In this document: positions 23,198 to 33,146 of the stretch, in pieces
Numbering within the stretch: the first letter of the stretch is position 1
Layout of the letters: each line of letters opens with the position of its first letter
Assembly: GCA_026014815.1 (NCBI GenBank)
Contig: JAOZHP010000047.1
Span: forward strand, 1-60,259
Reading direction: 5' to 3'
DNA length: 60,259 nucleotides
DNA from: Candidatus Bathyarchaeota archaeon
GTDB lineage: Archaea > Thermoproteota > Bathyarchaeia > TCS64
Program-made: the position numbers and the translations under genes
The notes under the pieces: model-generated
The model's database searches: none
What the model saw: the letters and a program-made list of their open reading frames with translations, nothing else
What the model was told of the DNA's origin: nothing

Positions 23198-26185
23198 ATG
23201 CAGGAATCAAGGTTTAGGTTAAACATTTTCAAACACTATTTACCTTTTATTACTTCTATCTCATTAACGGTTTTTACGCTTATATTTGATGTGAACTCAA
23301 ATTTATTACTTTCAATTATCTATGGTGTTTTTCTGTTTATTATCCCTGGGTTTTACATAACGCATAAATTAAAATCTATGTTTGAACTTGAAATAGACGA
23401 GTTCATAGTATTTGATATTGTAATAAGTGGTGCATTTATTACATTTCTATTTCTTTGTCTTACTCAGCTTTTTCAATCGGTGACAAGGTTTACTGTACTC
23501 GCTTCAATCACCCTTTTTTTAGCAATTACTGGCGCCACCACTCAATATCCTTCACATAAACCTAAAGATAATAAACAGATTACTGTAATACTTTTTCCTT
23601 TACTAATTTCTTTCCTCTTAGGAATTGTAGTTAATAGTTTCTATGCTACAACCGAGTTTTGGAGGGGCTGTGATGGCTGGGAAACAGTTAGCATCTTTCG
23701 TGGTATCAGCGAGTTATCTCTTTCGTATTTACAGGCCTTCGATTATTTCCAATCCTATGTAATACTCGCAAACTCAGGGTTCTATCATCTTTTAGCCATC
23801 TTTCATCTGGTAACCGGATTCTTGCCGGATGCAATCATGAGATATGGTGGTTTAATTCAATCGGGATTGTTTACAGCACTTACTTATGTTGTTGTCAAGA
23901 GGTCCATGGGTGTTGTACCTGGGTTAGTTGGAGTTTTTTTTGTATCATTAAACCCCTTTCTAAACTTTCGTTTAATGCTACCTTTCCGTGAGAACTTTGC
24001 TATATTCTATTTAATCACATCCATTACTCTGGTAACTGTACCTAATACAACGAAACGTGATTATTCTTTCTCTCGTGTTGGCGTTTTTGCTCTGTTAATG
24101 GCCGCATGCTTAGTTACCCATCCAATGACGCCCGTTTTTCTATACGCTGTCTTTTTCTTTCAAGCAATCATCTCTTTTCTTATTAATAATAAACCACGGA
24201 TGTGGGAGATTTTCACCGCAATTATATTGAGCTTGTTGATATCATTTCCATTCATCACGAAAATGGTGATTCCAATAACTCACATGATCCAAAAAAGCAC
24301 AGGTTCTTCCTTACTTATTGCTACAAGTCTAACTATGGTCATTATAGTGAGTTCTTATTTACTGAGTAGACAGAAGGTTTTATATGATCTTATCCCTAAT
24401 CAAGCATTCCATTTTCTTTTAGGAATAGTGATCATTTTTATAGTGTTAATTAATATCTTTTTCCCACCCGATCTTAACGGTGTTTTTAATTTTAATAATA
24501 TGGCACTAGAAAATTTTTCAAAGACTCTGATTCCTTTTTCTATGATTGGATTAATTGCATTATTATTAAACCCGGGTAATAAAAATATCAAATTTTTAAC
24601 AGTGTTATTGGTTTTCACAATCATTCCAAGTTATTTTGGAGTTCCAGTACCTCTTCGACGTATTGGAGTTTATTTATCTTGGTTAATGAGTTATTTCGCT
24701 GCATATTTAATTAAAAACTCCGAAAATGATCTAAGTTTAAAACTTGATCTTTATGATAATAAGAAAACGTTAATGAACTTATTTAATTTGTTTAAAGATA
24801 ATAAACATACTTTTTTGTTAATCTTCATTATAATGATTAGTGGGGTTCGGGAACTTTCTGTTATTCGTAGGCCTAAAATAACTTTAACTTCAGATGACAT
24901 AGCGAATACAGCTGAATTTATTGAAAACCTCGAACCAAATGATATAGTTTTACCCTATGTGCTCTCAGAGCATCTTCTGTATTATAACGGTGCTCCCAGA
25001 GAGAATCTTATCACGAACGTGTCGAAGGAAATAAAGTTAAAACAGATTTTCAATATTTCCTCACCTTATGAAATTTCACGATTGGTGGAGGAAAATTTCC
25101 CCGAGAAGACTCGGTTAATAATCTATGTCGCTCGTTCTTTCGAATTAGAGTTATTCCAGAAGCAATGTGCGAAAGCGATAACAAGTTACTTTACATATGT
25201 TTCATATGGTTCATTTGTATCTTATAGTCTGGACATTCCTTTCACCCTCGAGAATATAGAGTTAAATAAAGTCAAATATATTGCAGATTCTAGCCCGAGC
25301 CCAGTTATAAATTCCGAGAATGAGTTTGGGTGGGATTCTGAGATAACAACGATAAGCAACATTATCTACAACCCAGATGACCCTCAGAAGCAATATATGA
25401 TCTATTATATTGCTACAGATTCGTCAAATAACCAGCATCTCGGTTTATCCTTTTCTAGAAACGGCTTAATCTGGGATAAATATCCTGAACCCTTAATGTT
25501 CTTTGAATTTGATACTATTTCATTAGTGAACCACGAAAATCGTTTCTATCTGTACGCAATAGGAGAATCTAAAGACACGATTTACAGGTTTATGAGCGTT
25601 GATGGATTGAAATGGGGTAACGAAACTATCATATTCGATTCATCGCTCAATGAAGAACTCTGGGTGTTTGAGTCTCCAATAGTATGGATTGAAAATGGGA
25701 CATGGAACATGATATTCTGGGGGACTTTTATCGGTGAACAATTTGGCAGTAGTCTATTTCATGCCTCTTCAGTTGACGGAGTTAAATGGGAGTCACTCCA
25801 GACATTAAATTGGGTTATATTAGACAATACATACAGAATGTACTCGCGTGATAAAATCCTCTTGAATGATATAATTAAACTCGATACTGGATACCTGTTC
25901 CTCGGTAGAGTACACCTAAAGGGTCTAGACATGTCGACTAAATGGCGAAGTGGCTCTATCTACGTAGGAAACATTACTGATTATAATGCATATTTAACAT
26001 GTTTTGTTTATAAAAATCATTTAAACCTTCCAGATGCGGTTGATTATGCGTATCTTTTCCCTCAAAATGGTGTTACGGTTCCGGAGTTTCTATACTTCGA
26101 TGCAGACGGATTTATCAAGGGTGTCTACCGCGGAGCTGTTTCAGATCATTTAGGTGTTCCCGAAGATTTCATTGTTAAACCTTGA
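23198..26185 (+). CDS. Large membrane protein with beta-propeller-like ectodomain, paralogue 1
   Basis: About 995 residues from ATG 23198 (TTG 23183 is also possible). Roughly residues 15-560 hold about a dozen membrane helices. A long early loop contains FWRGCDGWETV; an acidic pair in an early loop is what GT-C transferases use, so this may be a lipid-sugar-dependent transferase. From about residue 700 come blades with the recurring S-x-(D/N)-G-x-x-W pattern (SRNGLIWD, SVDGLKWG, SVDGVKWE), as in GH43/GH32-like propellers and Asp-box proteins. It ends VPEDFIVKP. The next gene is a full-length paralogue with the same layout. No exact family is recognised, and catalytic residues of a glycosidase are not evident. 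Confidence 0.85.
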   Translation: MQESRFRLNIFKHYLPFITSISLTVFTLIFDVNSNLLLSIIYGVFLFIIPGFYITHKLKSMFELEIDEFIVFDIVISGAFITFLFLCLTQLFQSVTRFTVLASITLFLAITGATTQYPSHKPKDNKQITVILFPLLISFLLGIVVNSFYATTEFWRGCDGWETVSIFRGISELSLSYLQAFDYFQSYVILANSGFYHLLAIFHLVTGFLPDAIMRYGGLIQSGLFTALTYVVVKRSMGVVPGLVGVFFVSLNPFLNFRLMLPFRENFAIFYLITSITLVTVPNTTKRDYSFSRVGVFALLMAACLVTHPMTPVFLYAVFFFQAIISFLINNKPRMWEIFTAIILSLLISFPFITKMVIPITHMIQKSTGSSLLIATSLTMVIIVSSYLLSRQKVLYDLIPNQAFHFLLGIVIIFIVLINIFFPPDLNGVFNFNNMALENFSKTLIPFSMIGLIALLLNPGNKNIKFLTVLLVFTIIPSYFGVPVPLRRIGVYLSWLMSYFAAYLIKNSENDLSLKLDLYDNKKTLMNLFNLFKDNKHTFLLIFIIMISGVRELSVIRRPKITLTSDDIANTAEFIENLEPNDIVLPYVLSEHLLYYNGAPRENLITNVSKEIKLKQIFNISSPYEISRLVEENFPEKTRLIIYVARSFELELFQKQCAKAITSYFTYVSYGSFVSYSLDIPFTLENIELNKVKYIADSSPSPVINSENEFGWDSEITTISNIIYNPDDPQKQYMIYYIATDSSNNQHLGLSFSRNGLIWDKYPEPLMFFEFDTISLVNHENRFYLYAIGESKDTIYRFMSVDGLKWGNETIIFDSSLNEELWVFESPIVWIENGTWNMIFWGTFIGEQFGSSLFHASSVDGVKWESLQTLNWVILDNTYRMYSRDKILLNDIIKLDTGYLFLGRVHLKGLDMSTKWRSGSIYVGNITDYNAYLTCFVYKNHLNLPDAVDYAYLFPQNGVTVPEFLYFDADGFIKGVYRGAVSDHLGVPEDFIVKP

Positions 26186-26281
26186 TTAAACATGTACTCA
26201 TCAAACGACTTTGAGTGTTAATACCAAAAATAGATTTAGGGGTTGTAGAGAGTCGCTATTCACTTATGGATATATAATTTG

Positions 26282-29200
26282 ATGAAGCCTATGAACCCAA
26301 TGTATAGATCACGGATCGATTTGATTGGTCAATATATTCCCGTGGTCATATCATTACTCTTGACCTTAACTACAAGCATTTTAGGTAAGTATTCGAATCC
26401 AATTGTTACCGTTGTTCTGAGCTTGTTCATCATTTTTACTCCAGGATACTACCTAAGCCAAATATTAACCAAGGAGCTTAACTTGGATATAATCGAGTTT
26501 ATCGTACTAGATATCATACTAAGCGGAACCGTTGTCATGTTCCTTTACCTTATTGCCACTCAATTTGGTTATTTCGTCTCGAGATCAATTCTACTAATCG
26601 TTCTCACGGTTTTCATTACAATCACTAGTATCATTGATGGACGATTATCAAGTAATAGTCATACAATTAGAATACAGACCAGGGAAGAAGTCATCAAGAG
26701 CCTCGGTTTGTTAACCTCATTCTTGTTAGGCCTAGTTGTAGTGAGTCTTTATGTTCCAAAGAATTATTGGCGTGGACCTGATGGATGGGAGACAGTCACT
26801 ATTATCAGAGAAATCGCAGACCTCAGTATGGGGTATAATCAAGCTTTTGATTATTTCAGAACTTATGTGACATTGGCAAACTCCGGGTTTTATCATTTAT
26901 TAGCCGCATTTCACATGGTCACAGGTCTTTCACCCGAGTCTATCATGAGATACGGAGGAGTGTTGCAAACCGGATTTTTCACTGCACTGTTATTTGTAAT
27001 ATTTAAAAAATATCTTAATTTATTCCCTAGTCTGGTAGGTTCTTTTCTCGTTACACTTAATCCGTACCTGAATACACGATTCGTTGTTTTGCTCAGAGAA
27101 AACTTTAGCATATACTTTTTGCTTTTAAACATATTTCTGTTAAAATCTAGAATTAACACAAAAAACGGTGTATCACTTTATTATATTTTAATAACTGGGC
27201 TAGTTACGGCCTCGTGCCTCGTGACACATCCCATGACTCCAATAATTCTTTACGGTGTATTAGGGATTCAGATACTGCATTCAATCTATAAAAACAAAAA
27301 GACTGCTCTGATCGAGATTTTATCCTCGATTTTATTCAGCTTAGTTATCGCGTATCCATTTGTAACAAAAATGACGGTGCCAATCTATAATTTCTTGCAG
27401 AAAAGCACGTTGACACTCCAACTAGCTATCGCCGGTGTGGTTTTAATATTCGTTTTATGCGTCTATCTAACTGCCCTTAATAAAAACAAGCTAAGCATCT
27501 TATTCACAAATCAGTTATTCAAAATATCTCTTGGAGCCGCATTGATATTAATGGTTTTTTACAGTTTAATCAATCCTCCAGAACAGATTAATTCTTATTT
27601 TTATGGAAGCATGAAACTAGAACAGTTCTCAAGATTAATAATCCCGTTTGCAGTAATGGGATTTATAGCATTTATAACGAACTCAACATTTGATCCATTA
27701 CTTAGTCTAACAATAGTGACTATCGCTTTCTTACCTCTAAGTTATTTCCAGGTTCCTATTCCTCTTTCACGAATAGGCGTACATCTTGCGTACATGATGA
27801 GCTTCTATGCTAGTTACTTGTTAAAAACAGTAGAGAATCCCGAGAAACCCGCAGAAAACAAGACCTTTACCAATATTAAAGAGGGTTTTACATATGCAAC
27901 CGATTGGATAGCAAAAAACAAGACCAGTGTTATTCTGATTGCTGTATTTGTGATAGGAGGTGCAATAGAGTATAGTGATATCAACCCCACAGCGAACACC
28001 TTCAGTCAATACGATATAGTCAATGTTCAGGATTTCATACAAGACATTCAAGAACAGGATCTGGTTATCTCCTATGGGCTGTCAGATCATCTATTATACT
28101 ACAACAAGGCCCCGAGAGAAAACCTTGTAACAGATCTCTCAACGCTACTCCAACTCAAAGAATTCTATCAACTAGACACACCAACAAAAGTCTCCCAGTT
28201 AATCGAAGATATTAATCCCAGCGTCAAAAGAGTGACTATCTTCATGAGCATAACTGAGGAGTATAACCTCAAACAACTACCTGTCTTTCCTGTTCTGGAA
28301 GATTTCTTTATCCGAGTTCCATATCGAAACTTTGTCTCATATACTATGAGAATACCACTAAAGACCGATGAGATAGAACTAAGCAAAATCAAATACATAG
28401 AAGACACGTCTCCCGAGCCAATCGTACCTTCAGGATCACAGGGATCATGGGATCAAAACATCATAGCATCAAGTAACTGTATTTATTCACCTTGGGACGA
28501 GCAGCGTCCATACAAAATATACTTTATCGCTCAAGACCAGTCTGACTTGAAACAACTCGGTTATGCTTATTCCATCGATGGTAAGATATGGGAAAAACAC
28601 GACGAGTCTCTAATCCGACTCGATGTAAACCAACTATATATAGTCACTCACAGTGAGAAATATTATCTGTTTACTGAGAGCCAGTCAAAAACACAGATCC
28701 TGCGACTTGAAAGTCAAGATGGTTTGAATTGGTTCAACGAAACGATTACACTTGATTCTTCAAACAGTCACGTTTTGCGTTTTTATGAGTCTCCCGTCGT
28801 ATGGCTAGAGGATGAAAACTGGAACATGATCATATGGGAAACCTCTCTAGGAGACATGCTAACGAACAAACCAATGCTCTATAAATCAATTGACGGCGTA
28901 CAATGGGAGAACTCGGAACGCTCTATCAAATGGATCTTTTATGATGAGACACATAGACAATATGAATATTACAAGATACTCTTCACCGACGTAATCAAAC
29001 TAGAGGACCAGTACTTTTTCCTTGGTAAAATACAGTTTAGAAACCAAAATTTACAGATAGTTTGGCAAACTGGCTCAATACATGTTCCAGGGAACGTTAC
29101 AAATAAATGGACTTATCTGAGAAGCTTCGTGTACAAAGACCATCTTGAAATTAACGACAAGATAGATTCCGTACACATAATCGAACTGGATGATGGCAAC

Positions 29201-29305
29201 TACAATTTCCTGTTTATAGAGGAAACCGGTCTTACAGATGGTATTCGTCTTGGTCAGTCTAGTGACTTCTCGGATATCCCCGAAAATTACATGGTAAAGC
29301 CTTGA
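26282..29305 (+). CDS. Large membrane protein with beta-propeller-like ectodomain, paralogue 2
   Basis: About 1007 residues from ATG 26282. It is collinear with paralogue 1 throughout. Equivalents include YWRGPDGWETV, LANSGFYHLLAAFHMVTG, TASCLVTHPMTPIILY, ESPVVWLEDENWNMI and the C-terminus IPENYMVKP. The membrane half is better conserved than the ectodomain, where the blade motifs read SIDGKIWE, SQDGLNWF and SIDGVQWE. Tandem duplication with divergence suggests two related specificities. It ends 70 bases before the transglutaminase gene and may be read together with it. Confidence 0.85.
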   Translation: MKPMNPMYRSRIDLIGQYIPVVISLLLTLTTSILGKYSNPIVTVVLSLFIIFTPGYYLSQILTKELNLDIIEFIVLDIILSGTVVMFLYLIATQFGYFVSRSILLIVLTVFITITSIIDGRLSSNSHTIRIQTREEVIKSLGLLTSFLLGLVVVSLYVPKNYWRGPDGWETVTIIREIADLSMGYNQAFDYFRTYVTLANSGFYHLLAAFHMVTGLSPESIMRYGGVLQTGFFTALLFVIFKKYLNLFPSLVGSFLVTLNPYLNTRFVVLLRENFSIYFLLLNIFLLKSRINTKNGVSLYYILITGLVTASCLVTHPMTPIILYGVLGIQILHSIYKNKKTALIEILSSILFSLVIAYPFVTKMTVPIYNFLQKSTLTLQLAIAGVVLIFVLCVYLTALNKNKLSILFTNQLFKISLGAALILMVFYSLINPPEQINSYFYGSMKLEQFSRLIIPFAVMGFIAFITNSTFDPLLSLTIVTIAFLPLSYFQVPIPLSRIGVHLAYMMSFYASYLLKTVENPEKPAENKTFTNIKEGFTYATDWIAKNKTSVILIAVFVIGGAIEYSDINPTANTFSQYDIVNVQDFIQDIQEQDLVISYGLSDHLLYYNKAPRENLVTDLSTLLQLKEFYQLDTPTKVSQLIEDINPSVKRVTIFMSITEEYNLKQLPVFPVLEDFFIRVPYRNFVSYTMRIPLKTDEIELSKIKYIEDTSPEPIVPSGSQGSWDQNIIASSNCIYSPWDEQRPYKIYFIAQDQSDLKQLGYAYSIDGKIWEKHDESLIRLDVNQLYIVTHSEKYYLFTESQSKTQILRLESQDGLNWFNETITLDSSNSHVLRFYESPVVWLEDENWNMIIWETSLGDMLTNKPMLYKSIDGVQWENSERSIKWIFYDETHRQYEYYKILFTDVIKLEDQYFFLGKIQFRNQNLQIVWQTGSIHVPGNVTNKWTYLRSFVYKDHLEINDKIDSVHIIELDDGNYNFLFIEETGLTDGIRLGQSSDFSDIPENYMVKP

Positions 29306-29375
29306 AATAATCTAGTTTTATTGTCAAGAACTCTTATATCATGTATATCTTCGAATAAGTCGGTGGACTGGTTCT

Positions 29376-32300
29376 TTGGATAGGCTTCAGAAGGCGTTGG
29401 TTGTCTTTGCCTGTATCATTGCATCAGTCTTGTTGCTTTCTTTATCCTTCGATTTATTGGGTGAGGTGCCTTCTCTAAGCGACCTGAATGTTCCGAACAT
29501 GCCGAAGTTGCCTGAACATCCTGAGTTACCATCAACTCCGAACCCTGAGGTCACTAGCCTAGACTCGTTATCAGGTACGGGAAAGACTGAACCATCTTTA
29601 CGAGTATATGGCCCCACGGATACACGTTATCTGCGGCTTCTCCCCTACAGCAAGTATCTTTCCGGTACCTGGGAGGCAGCGGACGGTTTCTCGGTATCTT
29701 ATGAGGGTGACTGGCTGGACCTTCCCGTTAACCTGTTCTCATCTATGGATGAGGTGAGCTTCGCCATCGAGTTACTCGCCGATATCGGTGAGTACCTGCC
29801 TACCGCCCCCAACACGGTCAACCTGAACCTGACCGCGTCACTAGAGTACAATGAGGAGACTCAGACGTTCAGCGGGCAAGCCGAGGCTGACATCTACAAC
29901 CTTACATACATCAATTATGAGTTCAGCGGAGACCTCCTTAACCACACTTCGGTTGAGTATCTTCCCGAGTACCTTGAGGTACCAGACTACCTTGAGGAGG
30001 ACTTGGTGGCTCTCGCCGAGGAGATTACCGAGAACGCCACGACCTCATATGAGCAAATTGTGGCGCTGCAGGATTATCTCATGAACCACTATGACTACAA
30101 CCTGTCTTGCCCATCTCCGCCACCAGGAGTCGACCCCTTAGAGTATTTCCTATACGAGAGCGGGGAAGGCGTATGCATCCACTTCAACACCGCGTTAACA
30201 ATGCTGGCCAGGAGCCTCAACATAAGCGCTCGCCTTGTGGGTGGCTACTACATCGACCCAAATGCGCTGATTCAGGATGTTTATCCTATTCAGCAGCACG
30301 CGTTCACAGAGGTTTCCTTCGAGGACCTTGGGTGGATCATCTTTGACGCTACACCTGGAGCCGATATCCAGTCGGTCCTGGATTCTCTGCCTGACATGAA
30401 CTATACCCTACCCGAGATTGATCCAGGCATTGAAGGGCTCGATGACTTCGTTGTGCCTATCGAAGGTGAGCTTCCAGACGGCGGAGACGAGGTGTTCAAG
30501 ATATTCGGCGTGACTGGGACAGGTTATCTTCGTGACGGTGTAGGAGAGTTCTATAATGGTTCATGGTATAGCCGCAGCTCCATCGAGGTCCCATACAACG
30601 GGTATTACATCGAGGAAGTCGTTAGCGGCTATGAGACGCTCACCGAGTACCATTTCTATGTTGAACCGTCACAGGTATTCACCGGGTTCATACCATCCCC
30701 AAGTCACACAACTCAGCTCCACGCGGAGGCAAACCTTACCTATGTTCCCGAGCAGAGTCTATTCTACAGCTACGACGCGTTTAACTCGGCTTACGAGGTA
30801 ATAACAGAGCAGATCACGTTCAACGAGACCATCCTAGAGGCAGCCGAGGCTTTCATGAACGAGGCTTACCTGCAGATACCTGAACCACTTAACTCTAAAA
30901 TTCGTCCACTCGCGGAACAGATATCTCAACATCAAAGCTCTGCATATGGAAAAGTGAAAGCACTTGAACAATACCTGAAGACCCAGTACCCCTACAACCT
31001 ATCTTACACTTATTCGCCGAGCGAGGTCGATCCTGTTGAGTGGTTCCTATTCAATGAGCAACAGGGCGTGTGCACAAACTTCAACTCCGCACTAGTGCTT
31101 CTCGCCCGCTCGTTAGGCATCCCAGCGAGGCTCGTCACCGGATACCTCATAGACCCAGCGCGTGAGATGCAGGTGGTGGTGAGCGGACAGGCCCACGCTT
31201 ATGCCGAGGTTCTTTTCGATGATCTTGGGTGGGTTACATTCGATGCGACTCCCGCCGCGACAACAGAGGAACCCGTGGAGGTACCAGGAAGAATCCCCAC
31301 CAATACGACCATAACCTATCAGGACGAGTACGTGTTTGTGGGCTCATACTTCACCGTTGCTGGAGTCGTTCAAGACAATGAGGGACAGCCTATCACCGAA
31401 CTCGATATTCTCGTTTACCTAAAGGAAAACAAGTCATTACCCGGAATCCTCGCAGGTAAGGGCCGTGTAGTTGACGGCGTATTCAACCTATCCTGCTTGT
31501 TCCCTGTAGGACTCCCCGGCGGCGAATACATGGTAGACGCCCACACACTAGGGAATGACGTCTATCTTGGCTCCTGGAGTGACCCGCCTATCGTGAGTCT
31601 CACTGAGACCAGTTTCCTCACAAGGTTCCCTGACACCGCTATCACGGGGAAGGAAGTTACGTTCACCGGAGTAATAGTGGAGAAACTGTCCAACCTGACT
31701 CTGCCAGAAATCCAGTTTGAGGTCGAAACGGGTGTTAGAACCTTTCAAATTACCACCGACGATGATGGAGCGTTCGCCTTCAACGAGACTTACATCGATC
31801 CAGGGTCTTACTCTGTCGAGTTAAGCTGGGAAGGTCAGGAGTTCCTTCTTGGAGCTAATATTAAAGAGACCATTAAATCGGTGGACCTTCTTGTTGAGCC
31901 TTTTAACCAGACTCTAGTTAGGAAAGAAGGGTCCCTTATCAGCGGTATAGTCCACGCGGATGGCGTCCCCGGCGTCGGGGAAGCACTAAAAGTCAATGTC
32001 CTTGAAGATGAACTTGCCACATTGACCGATGATGATGGACGGTTTAGCCTCACGTATAAGACTCCACTCAGCCAGGAACTAGGTCCTACACCTATCGAGT
32101 TCACCATTCTTAGCACGGACCGAACATCCGAGAGCACGGCAATTATTGTTGCGAGGCCTAGACTCTCATTCGACTCGGAGCGATCCATCCAGGTACGCCA
32201 GCCATATACCTTGAAGACAAGTCTAAGAGATGACCGAGACACGGCTCTCGCTAACAGGTTCATTCTGTTGAGGTACTGGTATGGTGAGGACTCATGGAAC

Positions 32301-33146
32301 CAGACTCTGTTCACCGATGAAGCGGGCATGGCAGAGGCGACAGTACGATTAACCGAGTTCGGAGAGGATAGACTACACTTCCAGTTAGCCTATGACGGAG
32401 AAAGCTACCTTCTACCTGTCACTCTTTCTGGAAACCTTGACGTGGTAGCTCCACAAGATTTCCCATACATGCAGGCAGCTGCCCTTCTAGCTGGAGCTGC
32501 GGTGATCGGCGGACTGGTATTTCTTCAGAAGAAACAAGCTACTCGGGCCCACGAATCCGTAAATGGGGTAGTCGAGGTCGAGTCAAAAAACACTAAATTA
32601 ACCGTCAGATTGCCTCAGATAGAGGCGCCTTTCCCAAACGTATGGGGTATGGGTGAGGAGCTTCACATCGAGTTAATGTTGAGTACTTCCAAGGATTCCC
32701 CGATCTCAGGCCCAGTGAACCTGGATGTAAACGGGAAGAAAATAGAGATAAAAACTGATCAGAATGGTTTAGCATCAACAAGTATGCTCTTCGATGAGAA
32801 AGGGTGGATAACTGTCACCGCTGTTTACTCTGAGGATGGGTTAAAGACAAGTCTCCAGTTGAAGTTGGTGGAGTACCGTGAGGAGATAACCGAGCTTTTC
32901 AACGAAAAGTTTGAGGAGGCTTGCAGCCGGTTTACCAGTGTTAATGAGAATTATACTGCCCGTGAACTTCTTGAGTTCCTTAAGAAGGAGACACCGGAAC
33001 GGACACATGGTTCACTGGGAGAGATGACGTATTTGTTTGAGGAGGCTAATTACAGTCTTCACCCTGTTGGGAGGAATAGCTACGAGCGATTCTATTTAGC
33101 TATGCATGAGTATGAGGAGGCGTTGAGTGATGGAGAAACGGGTTAG
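29376..33146 (+). CDS. Membrane-anchored protein with two transglutaminase-like domains and Ig-like domains
   Basis: 1256 residues, TTG start. An N-terminal membrane helix (VVFACIIASVLLLSLSFDLL) precedes two transglutaminase-core domains, each with an intact triad: C267, H308, D324 (GVCIHFN, QQHAFTEV, IFDATP) and C566, H607, D623 (GVCTNFN, QAHAYAEV, TFDATP). Ig-like/carboxypeptidase-regulatory-like beta domains with many sequons follow. A second membrane helix lies near residues 1031-1051, then a cytoplasmic domain of about 200 residues with another beta unit and a helical end. The bulk lies outside the cell. The domains may crosslink or cleave surface proteins. It heads the MoxR/DUF58 operon; the next gene overlaps its end. 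Confidence 0.92.
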   Translation: MDRLQKALVVFACIIASVLLLSLSFDLLGEVPSLSDLNVPNMPKLPEHPELPSTPNPEVTSLDSLSGTGKTEPSLRVYGPTDTRYLRLLPYSKYLSGTWEAADGFSVSYEGDWLDLPVNLFSSMDEVSFAIELLADIGEYLPTAPNTVNLNLTASLEYNEETQTFSGQAEADIYNLTYINYEFSGDLLNHTSVEYLPEYLEVPDYLEEDLVALAEEITENATTSYEQIVALQDYLMNHYDYNLSCPSPPPGVDPLEYFLYESGEGVCIHFNTALTMLARSLNISARLVGGYYIDPNALIQDVYPIQQHAFTEVSFEDLGWIIFDATPGADIQSVLDSLPDMNYTLPEIDPGIEGLDDFVVPIEGELPDGGDEVFKIFGVTGTGYLRDGVGEFYNGSWYSRSSIEVPYNGYYIEEVVSGYETLTEYHFYVEPSQVFTGFIPSPSHTTQLHAEANLTYVPEQSLFYSYDAFNSAYEVITEQITFNETILEAAEAFMNEAYLQIPEPLNSKIRPLAEQISQHQSSAYGKVKALEQYLKTQYPYNLSYTYSPSEVDPVEWFLFNEQQGVCTNFNSALVLLARSLGIPARLVTGYLIDPAREMQVVVSGQAHAYAEVLFDDLGWVTFDATPAATTEEPVEVPGRIPTNTTITYQDEYVFVGSYFTVAGVVQDNEGQPITELDILVYLKENKSLPGILAGKGRVVDGVFNLSCLFPVGLPGGEYMVDAHTLGNDVYLGSWSDPPIVSLTETSFLTRFPDTAITGKEVTFTGVIVEKLSNLTLPEIQFEVETGVRTFQITTDDDGAFAFNETYIDPGSYSVELSWEGQEFLLGANIKETIKSVDLLVEPFNQTLVRKEGSLISGIVHADGVPGVGEALKVNVLEDELATLTDDDGRFSLTYKTPLSQELGPTPIEFTILSTDRTSESTAIIVARPRLSFDSERSIQVRQPYTLKTSLRDDRDTALANRFILLRYWYGEDSWNQTLFTDEAGMAEATVRLTEFGEDRLHFQLAYDGESYLLPVTLSGNLDVVAPQDFPYMQAAALLAGAAVIGGLVFLQKKQATRAHESVNGVVEVESKNTKLTVRLPQIEAPFPNVWGMGEELHIELMLSTSKDSPISGPVNLDVNGKKIEIKTDQNGLASTSMLFDEKGWITVTAVYSEDGLKTSLQLKLVEYREEITELFNEKFEEACSRFTSVNENYTARELLEFLKKETPERTHGSLGEMTYLFEEANYSLHPVGRNSYERFYLAMHEYEEALSDGETG

